Positions 1-11,755 of a DNA stretch of 64,000 bases are shown in pieces (positions within the stretch are counted from its first letter, which is position 1; each line of letters begins with the position of its first letter). The stretch covers positions 238,080,978 through 238,144,977 of the forward strand of contig NC_090320.1 of assembly GCF_040869045.1 (NCBI RefSeq). Reading direction: 5' to 3'. The stretch comes from Eurosta solidaginis (taxonomy: Eukaryota > Arthropoda > Insecta > Diptera > Tephritidae). The position numbers and the translations under genes were made by a program. The notes under the pieces were generated by a model. The model made no database searches. It was not told the DNA's origin and saw only the letters and a program-made list of their open reading frames with translations.

Positions 1-608
1 GAATATTAGCAAAACTAAGGAGTGCTGCCAGCTCTAAGCTGATGCTAAGCAGTGACGTGAATGCACATCAATAATTCAATCATCATGTATCTACATAAAC
101 GAAACAATAACTGCGTCTACGTATATGTACCATGTACGTGTACGAGCAGCGAGTCAATGCACAAATACATGCATATATCTGAGATTCTCCTATAAGTATG
201 CAATGAGAAAAACTATAAAATTGTGCAATTGTAGTTGCAGCTGAGAAGTTTGAGAGCTACTGGACTAGTAGATTTTGGAAGCGTCTAGAAGATGCGAACG
301 AGGAAACTAAAGAGTATAAAAGTCGACAGATGTAGATGCGCTGTAATTCAGCTTAATTTGAGTTGTCAAGCAGTTACGACTAAGACGATATCTAGCGAGC
401 AATAGCAGTATTATTTTGAATAGTAGAGTCTCATTTAAGCTATCAGTTTGGTTATTAAGCTAGTCGTTGCACAGTTTAAGTGTTATTGTGAAGTATTTTA
501 ATAAAGGCCATTTTTCCATTATTCAATATTGGAGTAATTTATTCAACAGTTTAGCGATACGAACCTAGCAAAAGGGCAAATAAGAGGATTTGCAATAAAA
601 TCGTTACA
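1..608 (+). repeat. 5' LTR of Ty3/gypsy-type element 1 (first 6 bases outside window)
   Basis: The segment is repeated almost exactly at 3012-3628. Comparison with that copy shows the LTR begins TGTTAC and ends GTTACA, so six bases are cut off by the window edge. A TATA-like GTATAAAAG lies near 315-323 and an AATAAA poly(A) signal at 500-505, giving a U3-R-U5 layout. I counted about five substitutions and one 3-bp indel against the 3' LTR, which suggests a recent insertion. Confidence 0.93.
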
Positions 609-610
609 AC

Positions 611-625
611 TGGTGTCAGAAGAGG
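611..625 (+). other. primer-binding site of element 1 (tRNA-Leu-like)
   Basis: Two bases after the LTR comes TGGTGTCAGAAGAGG. It starts with the complement of the CCA tail and resembles the complement of an insect tRNA-Leu 3' end. The tRNA assignment is from memory; the position is what a minus-strand PBS requires. Confidence 0.65.
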
Positions 626-659
626 AATTGTTGAATAAATTCCAGAGGACAACAAGGAC

Positions 660-2810
660 ATGGCAAAGTTCAGTGAATTGAAGATCCAGCAACTAAAGAA
701 GGAGTTGGAGAGCCGTGGATTGAATACAAGCGGCGTTAAACTTGAACTTCAGGCACGGCTACCAATGGAAGCAGAAGGAATTGATGTGGAAGAGTATGAC
801 TTTCATCTTGATGGCGAGGTAATAACAAAAATGGAAGAAACACCGCAGACAATGGCGAACACAGACCTAAACATGATATTGGCTGCAATATCTGCTCAAA
901 CATCGACAATGTCATCACAGATGGAATCCCAAGAGACACGAATAACATCGAAGATTGGAGCACAAGAGGCACATATAACAGAAATGTCATCACAAATATC
1001 CACAAATATGTCATCACAGCTGGAAGAACAAAAGACGTATATGGCAACCCAACTGAAAGAACAAGAGAAACGCATAACAGTAAAACTAGAAGCACAAGAG
1101 GCGCGTATATCATCAAAACTCGAAGCGCGCATGGACGAAAAAATAATGCAGTTTGAAGAAAAATTCGAGGCAGAGGTGGATGCGTTGAGAGGTCGTATAC
1201 AGGAATTGCAACTTAATCGGCCGGCTGCTTCAGCGAGTAATACGAAGGTAAAAACTCCATCCTTTGACGGTTCTGTTCCTTTCCAGGTCTTCAAGCTACA
1301 GTTTGAGAAGACGCCGGCAGCGAACAACTGGAATGCTGAAGATAAAGTTGCAGCTCTGTTCGTGGCATTGAAAGGGTCAGCAGCCGAAATCCTACAGACG
1401 ATTCCCGAAGGAGAGCGGAACAACTATGAAGCATTGATGGCCGCTGTCGAGAGACGTTATGGAAGCGAGCATAGGAAACAGATATAACAAATGGAGTTGC
1501 TAAACCGCTTCCAGAGGCCTGGTGAAACATTGCAAGAGTTTGCGTCGGATATTGAAAGGCTAGCACATTTAGCGAATGCGGATGCACCCGTGCAATACAC
1601 TGAAAGGGTAAAGATTCAGAGCTTTATAAATGGCATACGAGATGTGGAAACGAAGCGGGCTACATATGCGAATCCAAAACTAACATTTGCTGAAACGGTA
1701 TCGCATGCTCTGATTCAGGAAACAGCGTCGCTTCTGTGTAAGCCAGTTTTCAAAGCACGCCGTATGGAAGTAGAAAGGCCAGAGTGGGTAGACACAATTT
1801 TCGATGCACTGAAGGGATCTCAACAGAAGAATGCCGGAGTTATTAAATGTTTCAAGTGCGGCAACCCAGGTCACATTGCACGTCATTGCGATCTTGGTCC
1901 TAATAGTTCCAACAATGTGGGTGGCCGTAAACGCAAAGCTGGTGGAAATGAGCAAGAGCGTGTCGGATGTAAAGAACGAAAACTTGCCCCGGCTATTGAA
2001 TGTCCTGTGCTATCTGTGTCGCAGATTGGAAGGAAATCAAGCAGTCTTACCATCAGAGGGAATGTGGATGGTAAAGAGCGTGTACTGACTGTAGATATGG
2101 GGGCATCTCCTTCCTTGATTCGATCTGATTTGGTCTACAGGAGAGTAAAGTCATTACCTGGAGCAAGGTTGCGTACGGACACAGGCGAGTATAATCAAGT
2201 CCAAAGCGAAGTGGTATGTGAGGTATTAATTGGAAAAGTCATGGTTCTACACAAATTCGTTGTGGCGGAGATCGTTGATGAAGTCATATTGGAAGTGGAC
2301 TTCTTGGTTGACCATGACATCAGGATCGATATGCGGAGAAAAATTATGCTCTATGAGAACCAGGACATACCACTTAACTTTAGTTTGGAAAAAGGGTTCA
2401 GCAGTAATCGGGTACTGGTGGAAAAGACTCGACAAAGACCACGAAAGTCAAAGGCAAAGGTTGATAGATCGAATGGGCCAAATAAAATCAAATCAAAAGT
2501 ACCTGCGAGAGAAACACTGGCATTGACAAAACCTAAAAGACGCAGGAAAATGAAGCAACGAATTTCCGAGAAAGAATGCGAGGGTAGTTTCAAGCCAGAG
2601 CGCACTACTGTGGGGAAACGTGGGAACGATACTGATTATGCAAAGCAAATCCGTCCAGCGCAAGCTCTACGAAGTAGTTCATCGGCCAAACAACAGAGTG
2701 TGAAGGAACGAACCAGGGTATTGAGTGGTACGATGAAACACAGGTACCATGAGAACAATAATTCGAAAAGTTTCTTGGCGGGAGATTTGGTACTGTTGGT
2801 ACAACCCTAA
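660..2810 (+). pseudogene. element 1 gag plus protease, interrupted by one in-frame stop
   Basis: Gag-type structural protein of a Ty3/gypsy retrotransposon. Residues 1-36 form a SAP-like DNA-binding motif (LKIQQLKKELESRGL, then SG and a KLELQARL end). A heptad-like coiled coil of repeated QE/KLEA units spans about 90-185, followed by a retrotransposon Gag fold (FDGSVPFQVF onward). A TAA at 1485-1487 stops the frame, which resumes in the same frame immediately after (next Met at 1491). That second part carries one CCHC knuckle (CFKCGNPGHIARHC) and an aspartic protease region whose active site reads DMGAS instead of D-T/S-G. The rest is Lys/Arg-rich. Reverse transcriptase, RNase H and integrase core are absent. 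The stop could be a mutation or a readthrough site; mutation is likelier because the context is not the classic UAG-CARYYA. Confidence 0.85.
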
Positions 2811-3000
2811 CCGGCGGAAAGGTGTTCCATCCAAATTTCGGTGCAGGTGGGAAGGCCCGTACAAGGTTGTGAAGAAGATCAGTGATACCATCTACCGCAT
2901 ACAAAGCATTGAGAAACCACGGAGTAGAAGAGTGGTACATTTGGCGATGCTAGCAGCGTTTGGATCGAGAGATTTGTCTGATCGGGACGATCAGACTTAG
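2749..3000 (+). pseudogene. element 1 integrase C-terminal remnant (GPY/F module)
   Basis: This frame overlaps the end of the previous one, shifted by +1. From about 2803 it reads as the tail of a Ty3/gypsy integrase: YNPNRRKG, then a WEGPYKVVKKISDTIYRIQ module typical of the GPY/F chromodomain-like end, and a stop at 2998-3000 a dozen bases before the 3' LTR. Everything between protease and this tail has been lost, so the element cannot make its own polymerase or integrase and depends on a relative. Confidence 0.8.
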
Positions 3001-3011
3001 GTGGAGGGCAG
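2999..3011 (+). other. polypurine tract of element 1
   Basis: Purine-rich AGGTGGAGGGCAG directly precedes the TG of the 3' LTR, the position where plus-strand DNA synthesis is primed. Confidence 0.7.
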
Positions 3012-3628
3012 TGTTACGAATATAAGCAAAACTAAGGAGTGCTGCCAGCTCTAAGCTGATGCTAAGCAGTGACGTGAATGCACATCAATAATTCAATCAT
3101 CATGTATCTACATAAACGAAACAATAACTGCGTCTACATATATGTACCATGTACGTGTACGAGCAACAGAGAGTCAATGCACAAATACATGCATATATCT
3201 GAGATTCTCCTATAAGTATGCAATGAGAAAAACTATAAAATTGTGCAATTGTAGTTACAGCTGAGAAGTTTGAGAGCTACTGGACTAGTAGATTTTGGAA
3301 GCGTCTAGAAGATGCGAACGAGGAAACTAAAGAGTATAAAAGTCGACAGATGTAGATGCGCTGTAATTCAGTTTAATTTGAGTTGTCAAGCAGTTACGAC
3401 TAAGACGATATCTAGCGAGCAATAGCAGTATTATTTTGAATAGTAGAGTTTCATTTAAGCTATCAGTTTGGTTATTAAGCTAGTCGTTGCACAGTTTAAG
3501 TGTTATTGTGAAGTATTTTAATAAAGGCCATTTTTCCATTATTCAATATTGGAGTAATTTATTCAACAGTTTAGCGATACGAACCTAGCAAAAGGGCAAA
3601 TAAGAGGATTTGCAATAAAATCGTTACA
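3012..3628 (+). repeat. 3' LTR of element 1
   Basis: TGTTACG...TCGTTACA, 617 bp, near-identical to the 5' copy. It repeats the TATA-like box and AATAAA. The following bases GTAT would be the target duplication, but the left flank lies outside the window. Confidence 0.93.
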
Positions 3629-3940
3629 GTATATATTCTGCACTCTAGTACAGTGGGACGGTCAATAGTTGGTGGCCATGTCCTCAATGTGTATAGGTTC
3701 CGAAAAAAGTAGGGCAGACGGTGGAAGGGGCGGTGCCTCGTTTCATTCAACCATTATTCGCGAGAGGCACACTGGTAAGTCTTGGACCGGAGTTAGTTTT
3801 GAAACCAGACAGCTTGTAGCAGCTGCCAGGAGCTGTTCTTACGATGACAGTTTGTGAACGGAACCCGAAAATTCAAATGAGGCTACACTGAAATAACATA
3901 AAAAGAACACATTTAGGTACTGGCAACCGAACTCCGCATC
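3629..3940. other. no gene recognised
   Basis: Short open frames only, without family similarity that I can see. Nothing else is supported here. Confidence 0.4.
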
Positions 3941-3949
3941 CTTACTCTC

Positions 3950-4605
3950 TGGCAACCCTTATTTTCACATTGAAGGAGGGGTTGCGATAACCTATGTAGA
4001 AGGCTTAGCGTGGTCATATTGAATCGTTACCGAAATGGTGGTGCTAGTATATGAATCAGGGCTGTTCAAAAATTTTTATATTGAAGTGCAAATCACAATA
4101 CATATACAAAATTATATGTACACTGAAACTCTTTTAAATTGAAAAAAAAAAAAAATATAAAAAATTTTATTTGATTGTCCCCTTAATGAAGAAATTTTGA
4201 ATTAAAAATTTTCTCAGTTTTCCAATATTTTTGAAATTTGTTTGTCAATTTGTTAGTGTAAATTTGAATATCATACCGAATTGCTTTGGCTTCATATGGA
4301 AGTGCTTTTCCTTTGCACTTTCAAATGAAATTCATGCACTTTCAAATGAATCGAATTTATATGTGAAGTTGCTATGAAAATTTGGTTTATATTTAAAGTG
4401 TTAGTTTGTATCAGTGCAGGGCAAAACAAAAACAAAAGTGCTACAAGTTTATGGCGGTTTGCGCAGCTCTGATCGTAATGGTGCGAATTTCAGGAGCGTA
4501 CCGGATGGATATACGGCAAAAGATCACCAGCATCAATAAAACTCCTCCAAAACTTGGTATAATCCTCTTATCACTACAGAAAGAAGTTTATCGCCTGGAA
4601 TATGC
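3950..4605 (+). repeat. (CAA)n-tailed dispersed repeat, split by an insertion
   Basis: Bases 3950-4045 and 4471-4605 match consecutive parts of the repeat seen at 8435-8605 (+) and 52524-52947 (-): a block around TGGTCATATTGAATCG and GGTGGTGCTAGTA, then GTACCGGAT, ATATACGGCAAAAGATCACC and a CTTATCACTACAG end. About 425 bp of AT-rich DNA (4046-4470, with a 13-base A run near 4141) separates the two halves and is presumably a later insertion. No coding potential. Confidence 0.55.
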
Positions 4606-6360
4606 TATAGAGAGTGGGGAGATAACTAGCAGTTATGCTACATATCGGACTTGAAGTGCTTCTTAGGTCTCATTGGCAGCACACTTACCAAATCCGAAGC
4701 TGCACTGATGAATTGTGATCTCATGGCTGGTGGTGGGCTTCAGTTGTCTTCTTACCTTATTAAATTGATTTCTTTATACTTGACTGTCAGTCTCAATACC
4801 CCTTATATAGCGCAGTCTAATTTAAAGCGATTTCAGACCTCTGCGCGTTGGCGACGGCGAGTAGCGAAGAAGATTTAATAATTAGCTTTACGCAGACATC
4901 AACGTTGTCCAGCGAATTGAAACTCAGCTGCTACGCCATGTTATGCGAATGAAAGTTATCGGAACCCGTCTGTGGAAGTAGAACAGAGCCACTCCAATGG
5001 AAGTACCAGTCAAAAAGCGATTTAAATTCCTTTGGTGTGAGCATTCGGCGCCATCAAACCTAACAAAGAAGCGACTGGCACGCATTGTTGGATGGCCATA
5101 ACCGTTTAAAATGTTAAGCACCATTTAAGTAAGTAATTCTGAAGCTGGGGATAGCTTTGCCTACTTTTCATGAGATATGATGTGAATATGAAATTTAGGA
5201 TGGCAATATTATGTGCCAGTTAAGTCAATGGATCGTTCTTTGACTAAAGTATTCTAGTGCTAATAATCAGATTATATACACTATAAACAACCGGATTTTC
5301 TGTCGCAGTGAGACCGCTCAGGATCCTACTATTGGGAGATGTACATCATGAATGCCTCTTTTTAGACTGTCGAATATCTCACATGCTTATACTGTTGACT
5401 TAGTAATGAAGCATGATTTTAATGTTGCGCCTTGGTTTGGTCTGATCTAATTATTATAAGCAATTATAGAAGAAATCTTTCGATCCACCATCGTACTCCT
5501 TTTTATCGGGGCATAGGCGCAAACTTACGCTTGGATCGTGACCATATGTATTTTCAATCGATGGGACATCAGCTAGATAAATGCAGCGCTATCTGGGACG
5601 GCTTCAAATACTTAATCCACTTTGATGATTTTAACAAACCCGATTCTTTAGATACTCGCAATCGGATATCTCTAATTCAAGAAAGCGAATCTCTCATACT
5701 ACACCAATGATCGCTATTGTACTTACTTGGCCACTTTTGTTATTGTTGGTAGGGTTTTGTGGCGCGTACTATCCTAAAATACTCAATTACATTTTTCTAC
5801 TATCACTTTATCTTAGATGAGTTGATACTTTTGTGATAATTTGATTATCATCATCATCATACGCATTCGAATGCTAACGATGACAGTTCACTCTTCATTT
5901 CCTGCATTAGACTACGCCATTACGAAGCTAACCGGGTGCTAAGTACCCTATCAACACTGGCCAGTCGCTTTTTTGTTTAGCGAGTAGGAAGATAATATGC
6001 CGAACGGCTGCTGATATCGTAACGTTACTAACGAACTACCTGCATTGCGGTTTAATGGTTTGAGCGTCAGTAATGGGGTGAGTGATGAATAGTAACTGGT
6101 GAAAATGCGGGGGTTGAATAAAGCTTATTCAAAGGTATGTAAGTGAAATCATTGAAAAGAGAGATATGACAGTACCTTTTGTGCGAATTAGAATGAGTTT
6201 AGTGCTTGCGACGATAGAGTTCTTTAATTTTAACTGGCGACAATCAGAGAATTTGGGTAACAGACAAAATTATGCAAGTAAGAAAATGAAGTGGTTTCTT
6301 GCATCAGCTGGTATCGTCTTATATCAGAGCATTTATAATGATTTTGATTTATAATTGCCC
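4606..6360. other. unannotated DNA, possible decayed LINE traces near 4890-5110
   Basis: Only short frames occur. A stretch near 4905-4960 can be read as RIETQLLRHVMRM, vaguely like the end of a LINE reverse transcriptase, but frames are broken and I cannot support a family. Nothing else is recognisable. Confidence 0.25.
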
Positions 6361-6362
6361 TG

Positions 6363-6680
6363 CTTTTTTAAAGTTAATCAAATTTGATTACCTATATAAT
6401 GACTGTAAAATTTACTCTTAATATTGATTGTAACAACAATTTTTGTACAATCAATGATTGTAGCCGAGACATCTTGCAATCAATTATTGTAGTAGAAATG
6501 TGATTGCAGTCACATATATACAAAAGATTACAATTTTTATACAACGAATGAAACGTGATTGTAAATAAATGTTCAGAAGTGATTGGAGATTTTAACTCTT
6601 ACAAACATCGAAAATACAATCAAACATGATTAGAATCAATGCGATTGCAATATTTCTTGTACTTTGTGATTGCAAACAAA
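6363..6680. repeat. AT-rich stretch with recurrent TGATTG(T/C)A
   Basis: TGATTGTA or its complement TACAATCA recurs at irregular spacing through about 300 bp. This looks like a decayed simple or minisatellite repeat. No coding signal. Confidence 0.5.
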
Positions 6681-7184
6681 TTTAATGTCCATATTTTTCA
6701 GCTCTGTCTTATACTATAGTTCTCATTTTATGATGAATCGAGTCTTAAATCTTCCTTGAAATAGTTTTGAATTTTATTGTGATTCACAAAGGAGAAATGG
6801 AGCTTAAAAACTGAGTCAACGGTTTTGTAAAATAACTCATTAGTGAATTGAGTTTAATATGGATATCGAAAAAAAATTGCTGTAAACACTAAACTTCCCG
6901 GATAGAAAATAACCTGGGAAAACCTATACATAACCTAGGCTGTATAAAATTATGGCCTACGACAAATAACTTTGTCTATGACCTAGACAGGCCAGTTTGT
7001 CTAGTTACCTAGAGTAATTGAATAAAAGTTCCGTAAGAGCCGTGGGGGGTCAAATGTTATAAAGTTCAACACATTATATTATGATATTCCCCTTTTTCGA
7101 AGCGTAAACCTCTTAACTCACGAAAGGGGGAAAGTGTAAATGTAAGCACAAGTATGTATAGTCACTTTTTAACTTCAAACCGTG

Positions 7185-8300
7185 TATCGATGAATGTGTC
7201 GGCTGTTTATCGAAAAGTTATCGAGATATCATGAAAAATTATCAATACATCTAAAAGTTGTCAAGATGTTATTAAAAGCTATCGATTTATTTCTGAAAAA
7301 CAATTATTTTTTATCGAAAAGTTGTCGATTTGTTAAAAACATCGATTTTTTATTGACATTTTTTCGATTTATTTTCGAAAATAATCGATTTCTAATGGAT
7401 AAGTTATCGATTATTTATAGAAAATGTATCGATTATTTATAGTTATAGGTATGTTTTCAAAAAGTCATCGGTTTTTTATGGCAGTGTTACCAATTTGTTA
7501 TCGACGTGTTATCGATTTGTTATCCAAAATTTATGGATCTATTATCGAAAAGCTATCGAAAATTTGTAAATTTTTATTAACAATATATCAATGTTTTCGA
7601 AATATTATCGATTTGTTATCCAGAAATTATCATTTTGCTGTCGAAGCGTTTTCTGTTTATTATCAAAAAGTTATCAATTTTTAATCGAAAAATTACCAAT
7701 TTATTACCGAAAATGTATCTATTATATATTGATATGTTATCAACAAGTCATTGATTAGTTATCGGATTGTAGCAATTTGATATCGGCATGTAATCGATTC
7801 GTTATTGAAAATTTATCGATTTGTTATAGAAAGGTTATAGAATTGTTATCAAAAAGTTATCAATCGGTTATCTATAAGTTATCGATGTGCTATCAAAAAG
7901 AGTGATTTATTTTCGAAAAACCAACAATTTATTATCGAAAAGTTTTTGATTTGTTATCAAAAAGTTACTGATTTGTTATCGATTTATAACAGTAAAACAA
8001 TTGATTTTTTATGAAAAATTATCGATGTATATGGATTTATTATCGATTCTTTTGTCCAAAAGTTATCGACTTGTTATTAAAAGTTACTTATTTTTTATGG
8101 GCGTGTTATCGATTTACTATTGGTGACTGTTCGGTTTGATATGAAATAGATGCCGATAAAACTTGAAAATAAAATCGATGATAAGCCGATCAGAAACCTA
8201 TAAAAAGCCGGTGACCTAGTATAAAAAGACGTAAGTAAGCCGAAAACTCGACGATGACTTCGCTATCGATAAACAGACGATAGATAAGAAGGAACTCAAA
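7185..8300. repeat. CGATA-rich degenerate minisatellite, array 1
   Basis: Imperfect units built from TTATCGATTTGTTATCGAAAAG repeat for about 950 bp and end in a tail (about 8120-8300) with GATGCCGATAAAACTTGAAAATAAAATC-type sequence that is also found after array 3 (about 33000-33090). The apparent open frames in it are Ile/Leu/Ser/Tyr repeats caused by the array and are not genes. Related arrays occur at 21125-21395 and 30335-33090. Confidence 0.85.
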
Positions 8301-8434
8301 GGGAATTCGAAGCTTCTCAACCTAATTGTAAACCGCACCTACACGAGGCTAATCCTGTTACAAACATGAATGTACCATACACATTTTTACAAGGCGAGGC
8401 TCTGGCGACCCCTAGTTTCTTATGGAACTGGGGA

Positions 8435-8605
8435 TGGCCTAGAATATTCAATGTGTCATATTAAATCGATCCCACCATGATCGAGCTACTACCATAATGG
8501 TGCTCGTAACCGGAAGGTGCCGGATCTATATCCGACAAGGACCATCAATACCGATAATCGCTACATCCTTATCGCTACAAAAACAACAACAGACGATTGA
8601 AAAAC
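8435..8605 (+). repeat. (CAA)n-tailed dispersed repeat, second copy
   Basis: Contains TGGCCTAGAATATTCAATGTG, CATATTAAATCGATCCC, ATGGTGCTCGTAACCGGA, ATCTATATCCGACAAGGACC and a CTTATCGCTACAAAAACAACAACAG end. It is co-linear with the copies at 3950 and, in reverse complement, at 52524 and 55609. It is probably a short non-autonomous retroelement ending in a CAA microsatellite. Confidence 0.7.
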
Positions 8606-8639
8606 AATAACGAAACCTTCCCAAATAGCCTTAAATTAT

Positions 8640-9237
8640 TTGTTTCGGTAAAACGATGTACTCTTTTGTTGTTTAACTTCAAACCCTGGGAGAACTCTGG
8701 TTAATTTCTGTTTACACATCAAACTACACGAGTTCTTGGTACTCATGCCTTTTTCTTGAAGACTTTATAAATTTTACATAAATTTGTAAAAAAAAACTTC
8801 AAAATTAAAGTAAAAACTAGAAAACGAAAATACTTAATTTTTGTTTGTTTATGAATTGTCAAAAACCCTAGCGAATACGGCATACTCAATAGTGCAAATC
8901 GTTAATTCCCAACTACGTTCCGCATATTTGGCTGTCCAAATACATTTTGAGTGGGCATGAAAAGAAAAATATATACCTCTGAAACTTAAATATTCAACAA
9001 AGTGGCCACTAATTGCAAATTAGTAAACAATATGACGCCAATTGTGGACACCAAAACAGTTGCTGCAGCAAATTTAAGCTGATTATATGGGATGTCTGTG
9101 AGTAGGCAACTATTGAATAAAATTATGTACGATATGTGAAATATGCTTAGACCTTAACAGACTGGTTCAAAACTAGACTGCTTCCACTTCGGAAAGTGTT
9201 TTTTTTTTAATCATTTAACGATTTCCAGCTTTTTTAT
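8640..9237. other. no gene recognised
   Basis: AT-rich DNA with no open frame or repeat that I recognise. Confidence 0.4.
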
Positions 9238-11755
9238 TATACTCAGTTGAGCAGAGCTCACAGAGTATATTAACTTTGATTGCATAACGGTTGGTTGTAC
9301 AGGCATAAAGGAATCGAGATAGATATAGACTTCCATATATCAAAATCATCAGTATCGAAAAAAAATTTGATTGAGCCACGTCCGTCCGTCCGCCCGTCTG
9401 TCCGTTAACACGATAACTTGAGTAAATTTTGAGGTATCTTGATGAAATTTGGTATGTAGGTTCCTGGGCACTCATCTCAGAACGCTATTTAAAAAGAACG
9501 ATATCGGACTATAACCACGCCCACTTTTTCGATATCGAAATTTTCGAAAATCGAAAAAGTGCGATAATTCATTACCAAAATAAAGCGATGAAACTTGGTA
9601 GGTGAGTTGAACTTATGGCGCAGAATAGAAAATTAGTAAAGTTTTTAAAACAGAGTAATTTAGAAGTTTTGCAAGCTGTAATTTGGCAGTCGTTGAAGAT
9701 ATCATGATGAAATTTGGCAGGAACATTACTCCTATTACTATATGTATGCATAATAAAAATTAGCATAATTTTTTTTTAAAGTCAAATTAAAAAAAAAAGT
9801 TAATATCTTTACAATATATAAGTAAATTATGTTAAAATTCAACTCCAGTAATGATATGGTGCAACAAAATACAAAAATAAAAGAAAATTTAAAAATGGGC
9901 GTGGCTCCGCCCTTTTTCATTTAATTTGTCTATAATGCTTTTAATGCCATAAGTCGAACAACAATTTACCAATCCTTGTGAAATTTGGTAGAGGCTTAGA
10001 TTCTAGGACGATAACTGTTTTCTGTGAAAAAGGGCGAAATCGGTTGAAGCCACGCCCAGTTTTTATACACAGTCGACCGTCTGTCCTTCCGCTCGGCCGT
10101 TAACACGATAACTTGAGCAAAAATCGTTGTATCTTTACTAAACTCAGTTCACGTACTTATCTGAACTCACTTTGTATTGGTGTAAAAAATGGCCGAAATC
10201 CGACTATGACCACGCCCACTTTTTCGATATCGAAAATTACGAAAAATGAAAAAAATGCCATAATTATATACCAAATACGAAAAAAGGGATGAAACATGGT
10301 AATTGTATTGGTCTATTGACGCAAAATATAACTTTAGAAAAAAACTTGGTAAAATGGATGTGACACCTACCATATTAAGTAGAAGAAAATAAAAAAGTTT
10401 TGCAGGGCGAAATCAAAAGCCCTTGGAATCTTGGAAGGAATACTGTTCGTGGTATTACATATATAAATAAATTAGCGGTACCCGACAGATGATGTTCTGG
10501 ATCACCCTGGTCCACATTTTGGTCGATACCTCGAAAACACCTTCACATATACAACTAAGGGCAACTCCCTTTTAAAACCCTCATTAATACCTTTAATTTG
10601 ATATCCATATCGTACAAACATATTCTAGAGTCACCCCTGGTCCACGTTTATGGCGATATCTCGAAAAGGCGTCCACATATAGAACTAAGGCCCACTCCTT
10701 TTTAAAATACTCATTAACACCTTTCATTTGATACCCATATCGTACAAAAAAATTCTAGAGTCACCCTTGGCCCACCTTTATGGCGATATCTCGAAAAGGC
10801 ATCCACTTATAGAACTAAGGCCCACTCCCTTTTAAAATACTCATTAACACCTTTCATTTGATACTCATATCGTACAAACAAATTCTAGAGTCACCCCTGG
10901 TCCACTTTTATGGCGATATCTTGAAAAGGCGTCCACCTATAGAACTAAGGCCCACGCCCTTTTAAAATACTCATTAACACCTTTCATTTGATACCCATAT
11001 CGTACAAACAAATTCTAGAGTCACCCCTGGTCCACCTTTATGGCGATATCTCGAAAAGGCGTCCACCTATAGAACTAAGGCCCACGCCCTTTTAAAATAC
11101 TCATTAACACCTTTCATTTGATACCCATATTGTACAAACGCATTCTAGAGTCACCCCTGGTCCACGTTTATGGCGATATCCCGAAAAGGCGTCCACCCAT
11201 AGAACTAAGGCCCACTCCCTTTTAAAACACTTATTAACACCTTTCGTTTGATACCCATATTGTACAAACGCATTCTAGAGTCAACCCTGGTCCACTTTTA
11301 TAACGATATTCCGAAAAGGCGTCCACCTATAGAACCAAGGCCCACTCCGTTTTAAAATACTTATTAACACCTTTCATTTGATACCCATATAGTACAAACA
11401 AATTCTAGAGTCACCCCTGGTCCACCTTTATAGCGATATCTCGAAAAGGCGTCTACATATAGAACTAAGGCCCACGCCCTCTTAAAATACTCATTAACAC
11501 CTTTCATTTGATACCCATATCGTACAAAATAAATTCTAGAGTCACCCCTGGTCCACCTTTATGGCGATATCTCGAAAAGGCGTCCACCTATAGAACTTAG
11601 GCCCAATCCCTTTTAAAATTATCATTAACAAACACATTCTAGGGTTACCCTAGGTTCTTTTTACAACATGGTGATTTTCCCTTACTTTGTCTCCACAGCT
11701 CTCAACTGAGTATGTAATGTTCGGTTACACCCGAACTTAGCCTTCCTTACTTGTT
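9238..11755 (-). mobile_element. DINE/Helentron-like non-coding repeat, copy A (full length)
   Basis: It runs from TATACTCAGTTGAGCAGAGC to CCTTACTTGTT; copies E (35808-38391) and F (47400-49863) have the same ends. Near one end is the hairpin GTTCGGTTACACCCGAAC and a CTCAACTGAG palindrome; the other end has CTCAGTTGAG followed by a (GTCC)n microsatellite. The body has recurring GGGCGTGG boxes and TTTTCGATATCGAAAA palindromes, and the last 1.1 kb is a 130-bp tandem repeat. No transposase is encoded. The Helentron/DINE label is inferred from hairpin ends, microsatellite and non-coding nature. Confidence 0.75.
10590..11640. repeat. 130-bp tandem repeat inside copy A
   Basis: The phrase TCACCCCTGGTCCAC recurs at 10631, 10761, 10891, 11021, 11151, 11281 (variant), 11411 and 11542, spaced 130 bp (once 131). 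Each unit also has GCGATATCTCGAAAAGGCGT, a CCTATAGAACTAAGGCCCAC block and CCTTTCATTTGATACCCATA. At least eight units. Confidence 0.95.

Noticed and set aside
7194..7684. Two adjacent open frames of 82 and 86 codons
   Set aside because: Both arise from the TTATCGATTTG array; residues repeat with the DNA unit and there is no start context or family.
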